Assembly (NCBI RefSeq): GCF_003057965.1
Contig: NZ_CP020921.1
Span: forward strand, 1,685,001 to 1,749,000
Source of the DNA: Thermodesulfobium acidiphilum
Lineage (GTDB): Bacteria > Thermodesulfobiota > Thermodesulfobiia > Thermodesulfobiales > Thermodesulfobiaceae
DNA: 64,000 nt
Direction: 5' to 3'
Below the pieces are notes generated by a model. That model had not been told where the DNA came from. It was given only the letters and a program-made list of their open reading frames with translations, and searched no databases. Positions 27,038-37,278 of this stretch are shown here, one piece after another. The first letter of the stretch is position 1; each line of letters begins with the position of its first letter. The position numbers were made by a program, and so were the translations under genes.

Positions 27038-28670
27038 TACTTTCTGTAGCCTTTGAATCTTCTCTATTTTTCAGTTTATCAGGTCTAGTATCTCTAATTA
27101 AAAGGCTAAACAAAGTGGCTACAATAAACAAAAAGAGTATCCAAAAAAAAGTAGTATTATAAGCCATTATAGCAGCGTGAAGATCAATGTAGTTGCTCAA
27201 AATAGCGAAGGTTTTGTCTGGCAAATCAGCAGGGGTTGAACCTGCATTTTGCATCAAAGCGCCACTTATATCTGCAAACCAGTTGCTTAGTATTGGAGAT
27301 GTAGTAGCAGGACTAACCAGAGAACTCTGTGTATAAAATGGGTTATTTGTAACAATATGCTCTACCATATATGCTCTGTTTATAGTGGTGGAATTTTCAA
27401 GCATTGTGGCAAAAACTGCTATCCCAACGCTGCCACAAACAGTTCTTATAAGATTAAAAAGTCCAGATGCTCCAAACATATACTTTCTTTCAACAGTCAT
27501 TAAAGCTGCAGTGCTTAAAGATACAAATATAAACGCAAATGCAATTCCCTGAATTAACTGAGGAATCAATATGTCCCAGGCATTGATATCTAGATTCATT
27601 ACAGTTAGAGGATAAAAGCTAATTGCAGCCAATACTGTGGCAATAAAGATCATCTTTTTCGGCCCCAAAAAATTGTATATTCTTCCAGCAAGTGGCATAG
27701 CAAAAGCCATAGCGAGACTTCTTGGCATAAGAGCTAAACCTGATTCCATAACTGAGTAACCAAGAACGCTTTCAAATAACATTGGCAATAAAAACAAACT
27801 TCCGAAAAGTCCCATACCAAAAATGCCGCCAAGCATTGTAGCACTGGTAAAGGATAAATCCTTTAAAACTCTTAACTCTACAATAGGTTTATCAGTTTTT
27901 AATTCCCAAATTATAAACAATATAAGAGAGACTGCGCTGGTAATGGCAAGTTTTACTATAAAATCAGATTCAAACCACGAATTTTCCTGACCCTTTTCAA
28001 GCATTATTTGCAAGGTCGAAAGACCCACCGTCATCAACATAAGACCTACATAATCAATTTTGCCGGTGTGCCTTTCTCGATCAAGAGATTCTTTTAAAAA
28101 GAGAGAGATTAGTATTAGATCTAATATTATAAACGGCATATTTATATAAAAGATCCAGTTCCAGCTATAGTTATCAGTTATATACCCACCAAGTGTTGGC
28201 CCAATACCTGGCCCCAAAACAACTCCCATACCAAAAACTCCCATAGCTTTACCCTGTTCTTCTGGGGGAAACGTTTCTCTAAGAATTGCCTGTGACATAG
28301 GAATTAGAGCACCACCACCTATGCCTTGAATAACTCTAAAAAGGATCATCGATTCCATATTCCAGGCAAGACCACACAAAAAAGAACCTACTCCAAAAAT
28401 AATTACGCTAAAAGTAAAAAATCTTACCTTACCAAACAAGTCGCTTAGAAAACCAATTGCAGGCATTACAACTACGTTTGACAACATGTACGCTGTTGAA
28501 ACCCAGGTTATTTCAGTAACTGACGCTCCAAGAGAACCCCTCATATTTGGTAAAGCAACGTTTACAATGCTCGTGTCAAGAGCAGCTATTAACGTGCTAA
28601 TCATTATTGTAAGGGTTACCATCCATTTATTTGGCAAAGTAGTATCCTTAGGCATTATTAATAATTTCAC
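27024..28670 (-). CDS. DHA2-family multidrug efflux transporter (EmrB-like)
   Basis: This is a 14-helix major facilitator drug:proton antiporter of 548 residues. The first helix holds ALDTSIVNVALP, and the antiporter motif C reads GVVLGPGIGPTLGG near residues 149-162. It is the inner-membrane pump of an EmrAB-type system, with the adaptor gene 106 bases upstream. The start is uncertain: the frame opens with GTG at 28670, where GAGG is very close, and an in-frame ATG is at 28655. Confidence 0.91.
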   Translation of the reverse strand: MKLLIMPKDTTLPNKWMVTLTIMISTLIAALDTSIVNVALPNMRGSLGASVTEITWVSTAYMLSNVVVMPAIGFLSDLFGKVRFFTFSVIIFGVGSFLCGLAWNMESMILFRVIQGIGGGALIPMSQAILRETFPPEEQGKAMGVFGMGVVLGPGIGPTLGGYITDNYSWNWIFYINMPFIILDLILISLFLKESLDRERHTGKIDYVGLMLMTVGLSTLQIMLEKGQENSWFESDFIVKLAITSAVSLILFIIWELKTDKPIVELRVLKDLSFTSATMLGGIFGMGLFGSLFLLPMLFESVLGYSVMESGLALMPRSLAMAFAMPLAGRIYNFLGPKKMIFIATVLAAISFYPLTVMNLDINAWDILIPQLIQGIAFAFIFVSLSTAALMTVERKYMFGASGLFNLIRTVCGSVGIAVFATMLENSTTINRAYMVEHIVTNNPFYTQSSLVSPATTSPILSNWFADISGALMQNAGSTPADLPDKTFAILSNYIDLHAAIMAYNTTFFWILFLFIVATLFSLLIRDTRPDKLKNREDSKATESIIEL

Positions 28671-28776
28671 ATCCTCAGAATTGAATAAAGTAGATACATA
28701 AATAAATTAAAGTTTATTTAAATCCCAGAAAGAAAGTTTTAATCTAACCTATTAAGTTTATAAAAGAATATGCCAA

Positions 28777-29862
28777 CTAAAATCCTGTATCGACATAAGG
28801 ATTTACTGAAAGCCCAGGATAAAGAGGATGTTTCGGATCATATGGGCTATCAATTGCTATCCTTACGGGTACCCTCTGAACAACTTTGACGAAGTTTCCT
28901 GTGGCATTTTCCGGAGGCAAAAGGCTAAATACTGCTCCAGTTCCTGGTTGGAAGCTTTCAACGTGTCCCTCAAACTTAATTCCAGGATACGCATCAACAT
29001 ATATGTCCACCTTTTGACCTACTCTCATCTTATCAAGTTGAGTTTCTTTAAAGTTTGCAGTAACCCATAAGTCATTTTTCTTTACCAAAATAAATAAAGT
29101 TTGTCCGGGTACAGCATAATTTCCTACTTCTGCAAACTTTTTTGCGATATAACCATCTTCTGGCGCATAAATTTTCGTTCTTTTAACATTAATAAGAGCC
29201 TGATCTAGATTCGCTTTAGCTTCTTTAATAGCATATAAAGCTGTAACTTTTTGTGCTCTAATGGTATCTAGAGCTGCCTTTGCCCGAGTAACGGCTTTTT
29301 GAGCAGCTTTCATAGCAGCTACAGCCGTCTTTTCCTTGGTAAGATAGGTATCATAAACATCAGCAGAAACTGCATTTTGTTTATATAAGTCTTCATACCT
29401 CACCCTCTCTTTTTGCGCAAGTTCCGCCTGTGCCTCAGCTGATGAATAATTATCCATTGCTTGTTGCAGCGCCGCCTCAGCTTGTTTTTCAGAACTTTCA
29501 AGCTCATTGATAGTTGCTTTAGCTTTATTAAGTGCAGCCTCATTTAGATTAAGAGCATTTGTATAATCAGAGGTTTCAATTTCAGCGATAACCTGGCCCT
29601 TTTTTACTTCTTGGTATCTCTCTACATTAACTGCAACAATCTTGCCCGATATCTGAGGTGAGATATAAATATACGTACCCTCAATATATGCATCGTCTGT
29701 GCTCTGGTGAGTAAGAGAATAAACTATTTTTTGATAAGCAAAGGGAGAAAGTAAAGCGAGCACAACTAAAATAAATATAAGGAAACCTTTTTTAGAAGGC
29801 TTTTTTGGTTGTAGGAGTTTAAATTTAGTCCTGACATTATTTTCTTTAGGTTGGTCTGACAT
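28777..29862 (-). CDS. HlyD/EmrA-family efflux adaptor protein
   Basis: This is the periplasmic adaptor of the EmrAB-type pump. An N-terminal membrane helix lies at about 27-47, then a biotinyl-lipoyl half motif (GKIVAVNVERYQEVKKGQVI), a long alanine-rich coiled-coil hairpin at about 100-225, and the second lipoyl half (IYAPEDGYIAKKFAEVGNYA). The 361 residues are typical. AGGAGG precedes the ATG. A promoter with an embedded palindrome lies upstream. An outer membrane partner is not encoded here. Confidence 0.91.
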   Translation of the reverse strand: MSDQPKENNVRTKFKLLQPKKPSKKGFLIFILVVLALLSPFAYQKIVYSLTHQSTDDAYIEGTYIYISPQISGKIVAVNVERYQEVKKGQVIAEIETSDYTNALNLNEAALNKAKATINELESSEKQAEAALQQAMDNYSSAEAQAELAQKERVRYEDLYKQNAVSADVYDTYLTKEKTAVAAMKAAQKAVTRAKAALDTIRAQKVTALYAIKEAKANLDQALINVKRTKIYAPEDGYIAKKFAEVGNYAVPGQTLFILVKKNDLWVTANFKETQLDKMRVGQKVDIYVDAYPGIKFEGHVESFQPGTGAVFSLLPPENATGNFVKVVQRVPVRIAIDSPYDPKHPLYPGLSVNPYVDTGF

Positions 29863-29898
29863 AATTCCTCCTAAATAGTTTCTTATTGATAAAGTATT

Positions 29899-29927
29899 AT
29901 TTTAGTAAATACTGACCAATCAGTCAA
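29899..29927 (-). promoter_or_regulatory. emrAB promoter with embedded palindromic (TetR-like) operator
   Basis: On the minus strand TTGACT (29922-29927) and TAAAAT (29899-29904) are spaced by exactly 17 bases. The inverted repeat ACTGA-CCAA-TCAGT (29911-29924) covers part of the -35 box and the spacer. A repressor bound there would block RNA polymerase. The half-site spacing and position resemble sites of TetR-family efflux regulators; no regulator gene is in the window. Confidence 0.6.
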
Positions 29928-30062
29928 CCACATAATTCTATGCAAAAATAGCCTAACTTCAAGGGTACAATTATTGATGTATCTAAAACGTTTTATTGAT
30001 AGTTTGTTTCTATAAATAACTAAATTTTTTGAAAACAAAAAGAATTCTAATGAAAAAAGATA

Positions 30063-30089
30063 TTTACAATGTCTTTAAAGTGATATAAT
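30063..30089 (+). promoter_or_regulatory. Extended -10 promoter of the universal stress gene
   Basis: TGATATAAT at 30081-30089 is a perfect extended -10 element, and TTTACA at 30063-30068 gives a short 15-base spacer. The usp start codon is 34 bases downstream with AAGGAGG before it. Confidence 0.55.
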
Positions 30090-30123
30090 TATATTTAGTA
30101 AATAATTTAAGGAGGCGTTTGAC

Positions 30124-30540
30124 ATGGATCGGAAGTCTGTTTTGGTAGCCTTTAAGAACTTTAAGGGAGATAGATCCGTTTTGAAAGAGGCTACAAGGAT
30201 TGCAAGGTCAAATAATGCTGTCGTTTATCTTCTGAACATAGTCGAGCGCTCTAGTTTCCTTGGGGTATATAACCCGGATGCAGAAGAAGAACTTCTTAAA
30301 AGGGCAGAAAGTGAGATAGAAAAAGCGAAAGACTATCTTAAATCAGAAGGTGTCGAGGCGTTAGGACTTGTGAAATTTGGCGAAAGAAGCGAAATTATAT
30401 GCGACGTTGCAAAAAAGATAAAACCAGTAAGGATTGTAATTGGAAACAGAGGGCTTAGGGGTATAAAAAGGCTTTTATTTGGCGGGGTACCAGAAAGAGT
30501 AGTAAAAACCTCTCCTTGTCCTGTATATGTTGTAGAATAG
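30124..30540 (+). CDS. Universal stress protein (UspA family)
   Basis: This is a small cytoplasmic nucleotide-binding stress protein of 138 residues. The ATP-binding signature near the C-terminus is visible (GNRGLRGIKRLLFGGVPERV, about 109-128), followed by SPCPVYVV. It has its own promoter and terminator and so is monocistronic. Confidence 0.9.
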   Translation: MDRKSVLVAFKNFKGDRSVLKEATRIARSNNAVVYLLNIVERSSFLGVYNPDAEEELLKRAESEIEKAKDYLKSEGVEALGLVKFGERSEIICDVAKKIKPVRIVIGNRGLRGIKRLLFGGVPERVVKTSPCPVYVVE

Positions 30541-30556
30541 CTGAAAAACAGATTTT

Positions 30557-30585
30557 ACCCCCGAAGTGAATTTCGGGGGTTTTTA
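30557..30585 (+). terminator. Rho-independent terminator between usp and alaS
   Basis: ACCCCCGAA (30557-30565) and TTCGGGGGT (30572-30580) form a perfect 9-bp stem with a six-base loop, followed by a T run. It ends the usp transcript. The convergent alaS gene ends four bases later, so it may serve both. Confidence 0.88.
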
Positions 30586-30588
30586 TAT

Positions 30589-33153
30589 TTATACGGTCTT
30601 CAAAAAATCTTTCAAAGCGTTGATAGCAAAATCAAGCTTGTTGATATCTTTAATTCCACCCTGTACAACTTTGTCTCGGCCTCCAGATCCTCCACCTGTG
30701 ACATTTGTAATAATCTTGGCTAATTCTTTTGCACTAATACCTTTTGACACCTTATCTGAAATTGACAATACAAAATTAGCACCTTGGTCGTTGACTGAAT
30801 AAATAAATAGTATCAGGTTATCAAAATGATTTCTAGCTAAATCTACAAAAAAGAGCATATCCTCTTTAGTGCAGCCATTTAAATTTTCAGAATATAAGGA
30901 AAATTTCCCAATCTCTTCTGCAGCAAGATTGTTAGCCCTTATTCTCAAATAATTCATGGTAACTTCTTTAAGTCGTTTTTTAGTTTCATCCAGATCTTTT
31001 ATGATAGAAATAGACTTTTTCACTGGAAAACCACTTGCATCTAAAATTTTATCTATTTCATCAAGGTTTTTTCTTTTTTGTTGAAAATATTTTAAAGCTT
31101 TAATTCCAGTAAACGCTTCAATCCTTCTAACAGAACTTGCAATAGATTCTTGTTTTACAATAGCAAACATGCCAATTTCACCTGTCATTTTCACATGAGT
31201 GCCTCCACACAACTCTGAAGAAACGCTGTCAATATTTACCACTCTAACCTTAGATTTATACTTGTCCGAAAACAAGGCTATAGCACCTGATTTTATTGCA
31301 TCTTCAAGATTCATCTCTTGAACTGTAACTTTATAATTTTTCATTATTATTTTATTTACAGATATTTCAATATCAGATATATCCTCATCAGACAAAGCAT
31401 TCGAAAAAAAGTCAAATCTTAATAGTTCATCCGAAACAAATGAGCCTCTTTGGCTAACAGCCTCACCAAATTTCTCTCTAAGAACAGCGTGTAAAATATG
31501 AGTACAGGTATGATTGCTCGAGGACAAACTTCTTCGGTTTATATCGATTTCAGCTTCTATGGAGTCCCCAGCGCAAAAACTTCCAGATTCTACTTTCCCA
31601 AAATGAAATATTGCATCCTTTTCCTTTTGCACATTTATAACTCTAAAGGTAGAATTTTTGGATACAATATAACCGATATCAGAAATTTGACCTCCGCTTT
31701 CCGGGTAAAAAGGGGTCTTATCCAAAACAATATATCCTTCTTCACCGAAAGAAAGGCTCCTTACTTCGTTATTACTTTTGTATATACCCAATATTTTTGA
31801 ACCAGTCTTAAAATTATCATAGCCAACAAATTCTGTAGTAAGAGATGTGGTTATAACCTCGTTTACAAACTGTGACCCCTGTCTGGAAAGATTTTTTCTT
31901 TGTATCAATAATTCGTTAAATCCCTCAATATCAACGCCTACATTAAATTCTGCAGCCATTTCTTTGGTTAACTCAACAGGGAAGCCATAAGTGTCATAAA
32001 GCATGAATGCAATTTCTCCAGAAACAATGCCATCTTTTCTAATTTGGGGCACTAATTTATTGAAAATGCTTAAACCATCTTTGAGACTTTGGGAAAATTT
32101 TTCTTCTTCCGCTCTTATAGCATCTATAATATATTCTTTTTTCTCAAAAAGCTCAGGATATGAATGACGGTATATATCAGAAACAGTTGGAACTGCCTTA
32201 TATATGAATGGAATCTGATACCCTGACAGGTGTGAAAGGGTAAGAGCCCTTCTCAAAAGTCTTCTAACTACGTAGCCTCTTCCCTCATTTGAAGGGAGTA
32301 CTCCATCAGATATTGCAAAAACAGCGCCTCTTAGATGATCAGACATAACTCGCAATGGGATAATTCCTTTCCCTTTATATTCTATTCCAGTAATAGAAGA
32401 GATCTTTTCAATAATAGGATATATTAAATCTGTCTCATAATTTGAATCCTTTCCTTGTAAAACTGAAGCTATCCTTTCAAGACCCATTCCGGTATCTATA
32501 CCTTTTTTGCTAAGCAATGTTAAGTTAGATTCTTCATCCCTATTGTATTGCATAAAAACGAGGTTCCAAATTTCAAGGAACCTATCACAATCACAAAGTG
32601 GAGAACAATCAGATCTCTTACAACCAAAGTTTTCTCCTCTATCATAATATATTTCAGAACAAGGACCACATGGACCTACAGGCCCAGCAGACCAAAAATT
32701 ATCCTTTTCACCCGATCTATAAATCTTTTCAGCAGGTATATCTAAAGACCTCCAAATTTCATAGGACTCATCGTCATCCTTGTATATAGTTATAAAAAGT
32801 CTTTCCTTTTGTAAATGTAAAACTTCTGTAACAAAAACCCACGCAAAAGGGATAGCCTTTTCTTTAAAGTAGTCACCAAAAGAAAAGTTACCTAACATCT
32901 CAAAGAATGTATGATGTCTAGCAGTTTTTCCCACTTCTTCAATATCATTGGTTCTCAAACATTTTTGAGAAGTTGCCGCCCTCTTAAAAGGCGGTTCTTC
33001 TCTCCCCAAAAAATATGGTTTAAACGGAACCATGCCTGCAATTGTAAACAAAATTGTTGGATCTTCCGGAACAAGCGAAAAGCTTGGTAAAACAGTATGA
33101 CCTCTATCTTTAAAATAATTTAAAAAAAGGCGTCTAATATCATCTGAAGTCAA
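30589..33153 (-). CDS. alaS: Alanyl-tRNA synthetase
   Basis: AlaS charges tRNA-Ala and edits mischarged Ser and Gly. The N-terminal catalytic core begins with IRRLFLNYFKDRGH and PTILFTIAGMVPFKP. The editing domain zinc site shows as SSNHTCTHILHAVL and SSELCGGTHV. The C-terminal domain ends with the GGGSGGRDKVVQGG motif. The 854 residues are close to the usual length. The start is TTG, supported by GGAGG nine bases upstream. Confidence 0.96.
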   Translation of the reverse strand: MTSDDIRRLFLNYFKDRGHTVLPSFSLVPEDPTILFTIAGMVPFKPYFLGREEPPFKRAATSQKCLRTNDIEEVGKTARHHTFFEMLGNFSFGDYFKEKAIPFAWVFVTEVLHLQKERLFITIYKDDDESYEIWRSLDIPAEKIYRSGEKDNFWSAGPVGPCGPCSEIYYDRGENFGCKRSDCSPLCDCDRFLEIWNLVFMQYNRDEESNLTLLSKKGIDTGMGLERIASVLQGKDSNYETDLIYPIIEKISSITGIEYKGKGIIPLRVMSDHLRGAVFAISDGVLPSNEGRGYVVRRLLRRALTLSHLSGYQIPFIYKAVPTVSDIYRHSYPELFEKKEYIIDAIRAEEEKFSQSLKDGLSIFNKLVPQIRKDGIVSGEIAFMLYDTYGFPVELTKEMAAEFNVGVDIEGFNELLIQRKNLSRQGSQFVNEVITTSLTTEFVGYDNFKTGSKILGIYKSNNEVRSLSFGEEGYIVLDKTPFYPESGGQISDIGYIVSKNSTFRVINVQKEKDAIFHFGKVESGSFCAGDSIEAEIDINRRSLSSSNHTCTHILHAVLREKFGEAVSQRGSFVSDELLRFDFFSNALSDEDISDIEISVNKIIMKNYKVTVQEMNLEDAIKSGAIALFSDKYKSKVRVVNIDSVSSELCGGTHVKMTGEIGMFAIVKQESIASSVRRIEAFTGIKALKYFQQKRKNLDEIDKILDASGFPVKKSISIIKDLDETKKRLKEVTMNYLRIRANNLAAEEIGKFSLYSENLNGCTKEDMLFFVDLARNHFDNLILFIYSVNDQGANFVLSISDKVSKGISAKELAKIITNVTGGGSGGRDKVVQGGIKDINKLDFAINALKDFLKTV

Positions 33154-33213
33154 TTGATAAACCTCCTACACTACAATCTAAAAAATTAATATTATATTAT
33201 TATATAAACAAAA

Positions 33214-33852
33214 TTACATAAAGCGTAAAACTTCATTAACACTTTTACGCCTTGGCGCAGCCAAATCTTTTATCGCAGGCTTACCTAGAGGTATAGTAGC
33301 AACAATTCTGTCGGCTTCTTGAATCCCAAGAATTTTGCCCATTTCCTTTCTTGCAATATTTGGTGCAGTCATCCAACAACTTCCATAACCTAATATATGT
33401 GCAGCAATTTGAAGTTGCAAAATACTTGCTGAAACGCTTTGTATTGATGCCTCATATGCAAAGGACGGTTCATCCTCTTCTACAAAATATTCGTTAATAA
33501 AGTCCATTACTGACTTATAAGGCTTCGCAATAGCAAATATTACAACGGGAGCTTCTTTGAAGAAAGTAAAATAAAAACTCGATTTTGAAATAAGTTTTAT
33601 CTGTCTTGTATCTTTTTCTTTATCAAGAGTAGATGCTAGAAATTCAAGTTTTTTAAGTACTGCGTTTGCAAGTTCTTCCTTTAAAGAGTTGTCGTAAACC
33701 GCTATATATTCCCAAGGTTGAGAATTTGTAGCAGATGGGGACATAGTAGCGATATATATAATCTTTTCTATATCCTCTTTCGGGACCGGATCAGGTAAAA
33801 ACTTTCTATGGGATCGACGATCTAAAAGAATGTTAATAAAGTCTTTTTGCAT
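33214..33852 (-). CDS. Nitroreductase family protein
   Basis: This is a second FMN-dependent nitroreductase-fold protein, 212 residues from the chosen start. The N-terminal DRRSHRKFLPDPV and the SPSATNSQPWEYIAV stretch match the family, with GYGSCWMTAP near 140. Three ATG codons follow one another at 33858, 33855 and 33852; the last is chosen because it stands six bases after GGGAGG. It lies between alaS and the slipin gene on the same strand. The substrate is unknown. Confidence 0.86.
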   Translation of the reverse strand: MQKDFINILLDRRSHRKFLPDPVPKEDIEKIIYIATMSPSATNSQPWEYIAVYDNSLKEELANAVLKKLEFLASTLDKEKDTRQIKLISKSSFYFTFFKEAPVVIFAIAKPYKSVMDFINEYFVEEDEPSFAYEASIQSVSASILQLQIAAHILGYGSCWMTAPNIARKEMGKILGIQEADRIVATIPLGKPAIKDLAAPRRKSVNEVLRFM

Positions 33853-33921
33853 CATCATCCTCCCTTACATAATTTTACAAAAAAGTTACTTAAAAGATAC
33901 AGGTTTAAAATTTTAAAATGT

Positions 33922-34728
33922 TTATTTATCCTCTTTTTCTACGCTTTGCAAATATGCAGGATTGAAAATATGGCTTAAAAGATTTATCGGAATAGGAAGT
34001 ATGGTAGTCGTATTTCTCTCTGGCGAAATATCGGCAATTGTCTGTAAAAATCTAAGTTGAATAGTTAAGGGATTTTGTGCCATAACTTCAGCAGCCTGTT
34101 TTAACTTCTCTGATGCCTGAAATTCTCCATCTGCAATAATAACCTTTGCTCTTCTGAGCCTTTCTGCTTCAGCCTGTTTGGCTATAGCTCTTTGCATCTC
34201 TTGAGGTATTTCAACATCTTTTAGCTCAACCACGCTTACCTTAATGCCCCATGGATTGGTTTGTTCATCTATAATTTGTTGAAGTCTGTGGTTTATAGCT
34301 TCTCTTTGTGACAACATTTCATCAAGTTCAGATTGACCAAGAACCGATCTTAAAGTTGTTTGCGCAATTTGGGAAGTAGCTCTTACAAAATTCTCAACCT
34401 TGAGCACTCCAAGTTCCGGATCTACTAATCTAAAATATACTACTGCATTCACTCTGACCGGAACATTATCTTTTGTAATGATCTCCTGTGGAGGAACGTC
34501 CATCGTAATAGTCCTCAGATCTACCTTTACCATTCTTTCAACAAATGGGATCAAGAGTATAAGACCAGGCCCTCTTACCCCTACAAACCTACCCAATCTA
34601 AAAACAACACCTCTTTCATACTCCTGAGTAATTCTTATAGCGCTTGGAAGAACTATTGCAGTTACAAGTATTACAAACAAAATAAAAATTAAAACTGAGC
34701 TAAAAGCAAATCTAACAACCTCGTACAT
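33922..34728 (-). CDS. Slipin (SPFH/band 7 membrane protein)
   Basis: Slipins are stomatin-like scaffolds of membrane microdomains. One N-terminal membrane segment lies at about 8-29, then the SPFH domain ([23 protein letters not shown] and [17 protein letters not shown]), then a coiled coil ([27 protein letters not shown]). The length is 268 residues. Its neighbour 61 bases upstream is an NfeD protease, the standard genomic partner of slipins, which in archaea cleaves the slipin C-terminus. Confidence 0.92.
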   Translation of the reverse strand: MYEVVRFAFSSVLIFILFVILVTAIVLPSAIRITQEYERGVVFRLGRFVGVRGPGLILLIPFVERMVKVDLRTITMDVPPQEIITKDNVPVRVNAVVYFRLVDPELGVLKVENFVRATSQIAQTTLRSVLGQSELDEMLSQREAINHRLQQIIDEQTNPWGIKVSVVELKDVEIPQEMQRAIAKQAEAERLRRAKVIIADGEFQASEKLKQAAEVMAQNPLTIQLRFLQTIADISPERNTTTILPIPINLLSHIFNPAYLQSVEKEDK

Positions 34729-34789
34729 ATTAGCCTCCTCTCAAAGCTTTTTTTAATTAATTGAAAAGTTAATTATATAACTTAAGCTT

Positions 34790-36082
34790 TTATGTCCTTT
34801 TTACTTTAAGGACAATTCCCTCTTTACCTACTATTCTCACGGTATCACCAACCTTATAAACCTGATCATCTATTGGCTTTGCGCTCCAAAGTTCTCCATC
34901 AAAAAAAACTAAAAGTAGCTTTGCACCATCTCTCACATCTTTTACTTCAGCTTCTTTATCAATAAGATAAGAAGAATCTATAAATGGCTTTTTTCTTCTA
35001 GTTCCTAGAACAAGATAAAAAAGTATAGCTATTAATAAACCAGTCAGTATAGCTGCTGGAATTACAACTGTAAGAACTGATGGATAGCCTAATCTCTCAG
35101 AGGGTTCAAAAATCATGAACATTCCAAAAACTAAACTTATAATACCGCCAATAGTCAAAATACCAAAAGATGAAACAAAAATCTCCGTCACAAAAAGAAT
35201 AACAGCAAATCCAACAAAAAGTAATCCCGTAATATTAAATGGTAGATTACCAAGCGCAAAAAATGACAACACAACACATATAAAACCAATAATTCCAGGG
35301 AAGATTAACCCAGGACTTGCCAACTCAAATATAATTCCATAAATTCCAACCATCATTAATATGCTTGCTACAGTAGGGTTTGAAATAAGATGCAAAAAAT
35401 TTTCGAAAAAGGACATTTTATAATATACAAAATTTGGCTCTAAATTAAGAACTATTTTATTGTTATCAGCTATAACTGTTCTGCCATTTGCTTGAGAAAC
35501 CAAAGAATCTAAATCTTTAGCCACAATATCTATTACGCCTTCTTTAATTGCCTCTGAATCGTTTAGGCTTTGGCTATTTAATACCGCGCTTTGAGCCCAA
35601 TTCTCATTTCTTCCGTGAATTTTTGCAAGGCTTCTAATATATGAAGCAGCATCTTGAGTTGCCTTTTCAAGCAAAGTTTTATCGTTTCCCCCTCCAATCA
35701 TCACAGGGTGAGCAGCACCTATAGAAGTATTTGGTGACATAACAGCCAGAGAAGACGCCTCTACAATAAAAGTACCCGCCGATGCAGCTCTTGCGCCAGA
35801 TGGATATACAAAGCTTGCAACAGGTACCTTTGACTTTAAAATAGATTGAACTATCTCTCTCATAGACTGATCAAGACCGCCAGGTGTATCAAGTTCTATT
35901 ACTACAAGTGACATATTTTTATTATTTGCGCTCTCAATACCACTCTTAACGTATCTTGCTATTACAGGATCTATTGCACCATTGACATGTAAAACCAATA
36001 TCTCTCCTGCACAAGCCTTATTAAAAAGAGAGAAAGTAAAGAGAAACAAAAACGCTATGATTGTAAAATTAAAATATCTCAT
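34790..36082 (-). CDS. NfeD-family membrane serine protease (NfeD1b type)
   Basis: The 430-residue protein joins a ClpP-like protease domain to membrane helices and a C-terminal OB-fold NfeD domain. A signal peptide covers about 1-25. The protease part shows VVIELDTPGGLDQSMREIV near 59-77 and the catalytic serine in GARAASAGTFI near 100-110. Four or five membrane helices follow at about 232-360. It is paired with the slipin gene. The start has only a weak ribosome site and begins just after the previous gene's stop. Confidence 0.9.
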   Translation of the reverse strand: MRYFNFTIIAFLFLFTFSLFNKACAGEILVLHVNGAIDPVIARYVKSGIESANNKNMSLVVIELDTPGGLDQSMREIVQSILKSKVPVASFVYPSGARAASAGTFIVEASSLAVMSPNTSIGAAHPVMIGGGNDKTLLEKATQDAASYIRSLAKIHGRNENWAQSAVLNSQSLNDSEAIKEGVIDIVAKDLDSLVSQANGRTVIADNNKIVLNLEPNFVYYKMSFFENFLHLISNPTVASILMMVGIYGIIFELASPGLIFPGIIGFICVVLSFFALGNLPFNITGLLFVGFAVILFVTEIFVSSFGILTIGGIISLVFGMFMIFEPSERLGYPSVLTVVIPAAILTGLLIAILFYLVLGTRRKKPFIDSSYLIDKEAEVKDVRDGAKLLLVFFDGELWSAKPIDDQVYKVGDTVRIVGKEGIVLKVKRT

Positions 36083-36084
36083 AA

Positions 36085-37278
36085 CTAATTAACCACTATT
36101 TGAATGTGCAAGGGACCAATTGCGTAAGTATCTTCTGCCGCAAGAATGCTAATTTTAACGCTACCCTGATAGGACAAATTTTTAATATTTCTTATCGCAT
36201 TATAAAGAACAGGATATGATACGTTTCCAACAGTTCCAGTTAAAGGATCTGGAACAATCCCCCTTAACTTAGCAACATGATTAGTTTCCTGCAGTAAAGC
36301 GCCCAGCTTAGCAAGAAGTAAATTGCTGTCAAGATTTGGGTCTACTTCAGCAGATACTATTGTCTCGCCCTTTCTAAAAACAAGATTGTTTTCAAAAACT
36401 TGAAGAGAGGCAAGAATATGTTTCTCACCAACCACGACATTGCCTTCAGAAAGTATCCTCACTGCAAATTGAATATTATTTTTTGCCATCAAATTAATAG
36501 AATTAATAACATTTTGCTTTGGAATAAAAAGAACAGTATCAGTATTTTGTAAACCCAATTCATTTATAAGAATAGAATTGGTTTTTTGTATAAAGTCATT
36601 TAGCTCGCTTTCACAAACTGATTTATCTCCTCCTTGTATAATTGTTTGGGCAATTATCTGATGAGCCTCAAATTGAAGTTTACCAGTTCTAAGAGATTGG
36701 ATTGATGCCTTTAACTTATCCAACAAAGCTTTTGATGAACTAATATCGTTTAATAAATTCTCCTTTTCAGAATTTAAAGAAGCAATTTTTTCATCTAGCA
36801 GAGATTTTTGATATTCCATTTCCTTTATATGAGAGAGAGCTAGCTTATTTTCTTTTTTTAAGTTTATGGTATCTAAAATTAGCTTTTGTTTTTCCCTATT
36901 AACGTTATTTAAATCAAACTTGAGATTTTTTAACTCTTTTGAACTTTTATTATATTCATGTAAAAGCCTTTCCTTTTCTTGAGTCAAATTATCTTTTTCT
37001 TTTGTAAGAACAGAAATCTCTTCCTTTAGTGTTTGAAGGCCAAAAAGAGCTACCCTTGCATTTTGAGAAAGTGACAGCATAATAACAACAGTTATTGCAG
37101 CTATTAAAATCCCTGAACTAACAGACATAAAGGTCGCAGTATGTTTGGGCCTTAAACCAAAAACAGAAAGCTTTTTTTTACCAGCCTTTTTCCCTAATTT
37201 ATCTGCAATGTAAGCAACTATCGCGCTAAGAATAAGAAGAATGGGAATAAAATAAAATCCTAATTCTAAGTGTCCCAC
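36085..37278 (-). CDS. DUF3084-domain membrane coiled-coil protein
   Basis: This protein has two N-terminal membrane helices (about 6-26 and 47-70) separated by KLGKKAGKKKLSVFGLRPKH, the conserved mark of DUF3084 proteins. A long coiled coil (about 80-195) and a globular C-terminal domain follow. The function is unknown; the shape suggests an envelope scaffold. The start is GTG and overlaps the LptF/G permease gene by 13 bases, so it belongs to the envelope operon. Confidence 0.82.
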   Translation of the reverse strand: MGHLELGFYFIPILLILSAIVAYIADKLGKKAGKKKLSVFGLRPKHTATFMSVSSGILIAAITVVIMLSLSQNARVALFGLQTLKEEISVLTKEKDNLTQEKERLLHEYNKSSKELKNLKFDLNNVNREKQKLILDTINLKKENKLALSHIKEMEYQKSLLDEKIASLNSEKENLLNDISSSKALLDKLKASIQSLRTGKLQFEAHQIIAQTIIQGGDKSVCESELNDFIQKTNSILINELGLQNTDTVLFIPKQNVINSINLMAKNNIQFAVRILSEGNVVVGEKHILASLQVFENNLVFRKGETIVSAEVDPNLDSNLLLAKLGALLQETNHVAKLRGIVPDPLTGTVGNVSYPVLYNAIRNIKNLSYQGSVKISILAAEDTYAIGPLHIQIVVN

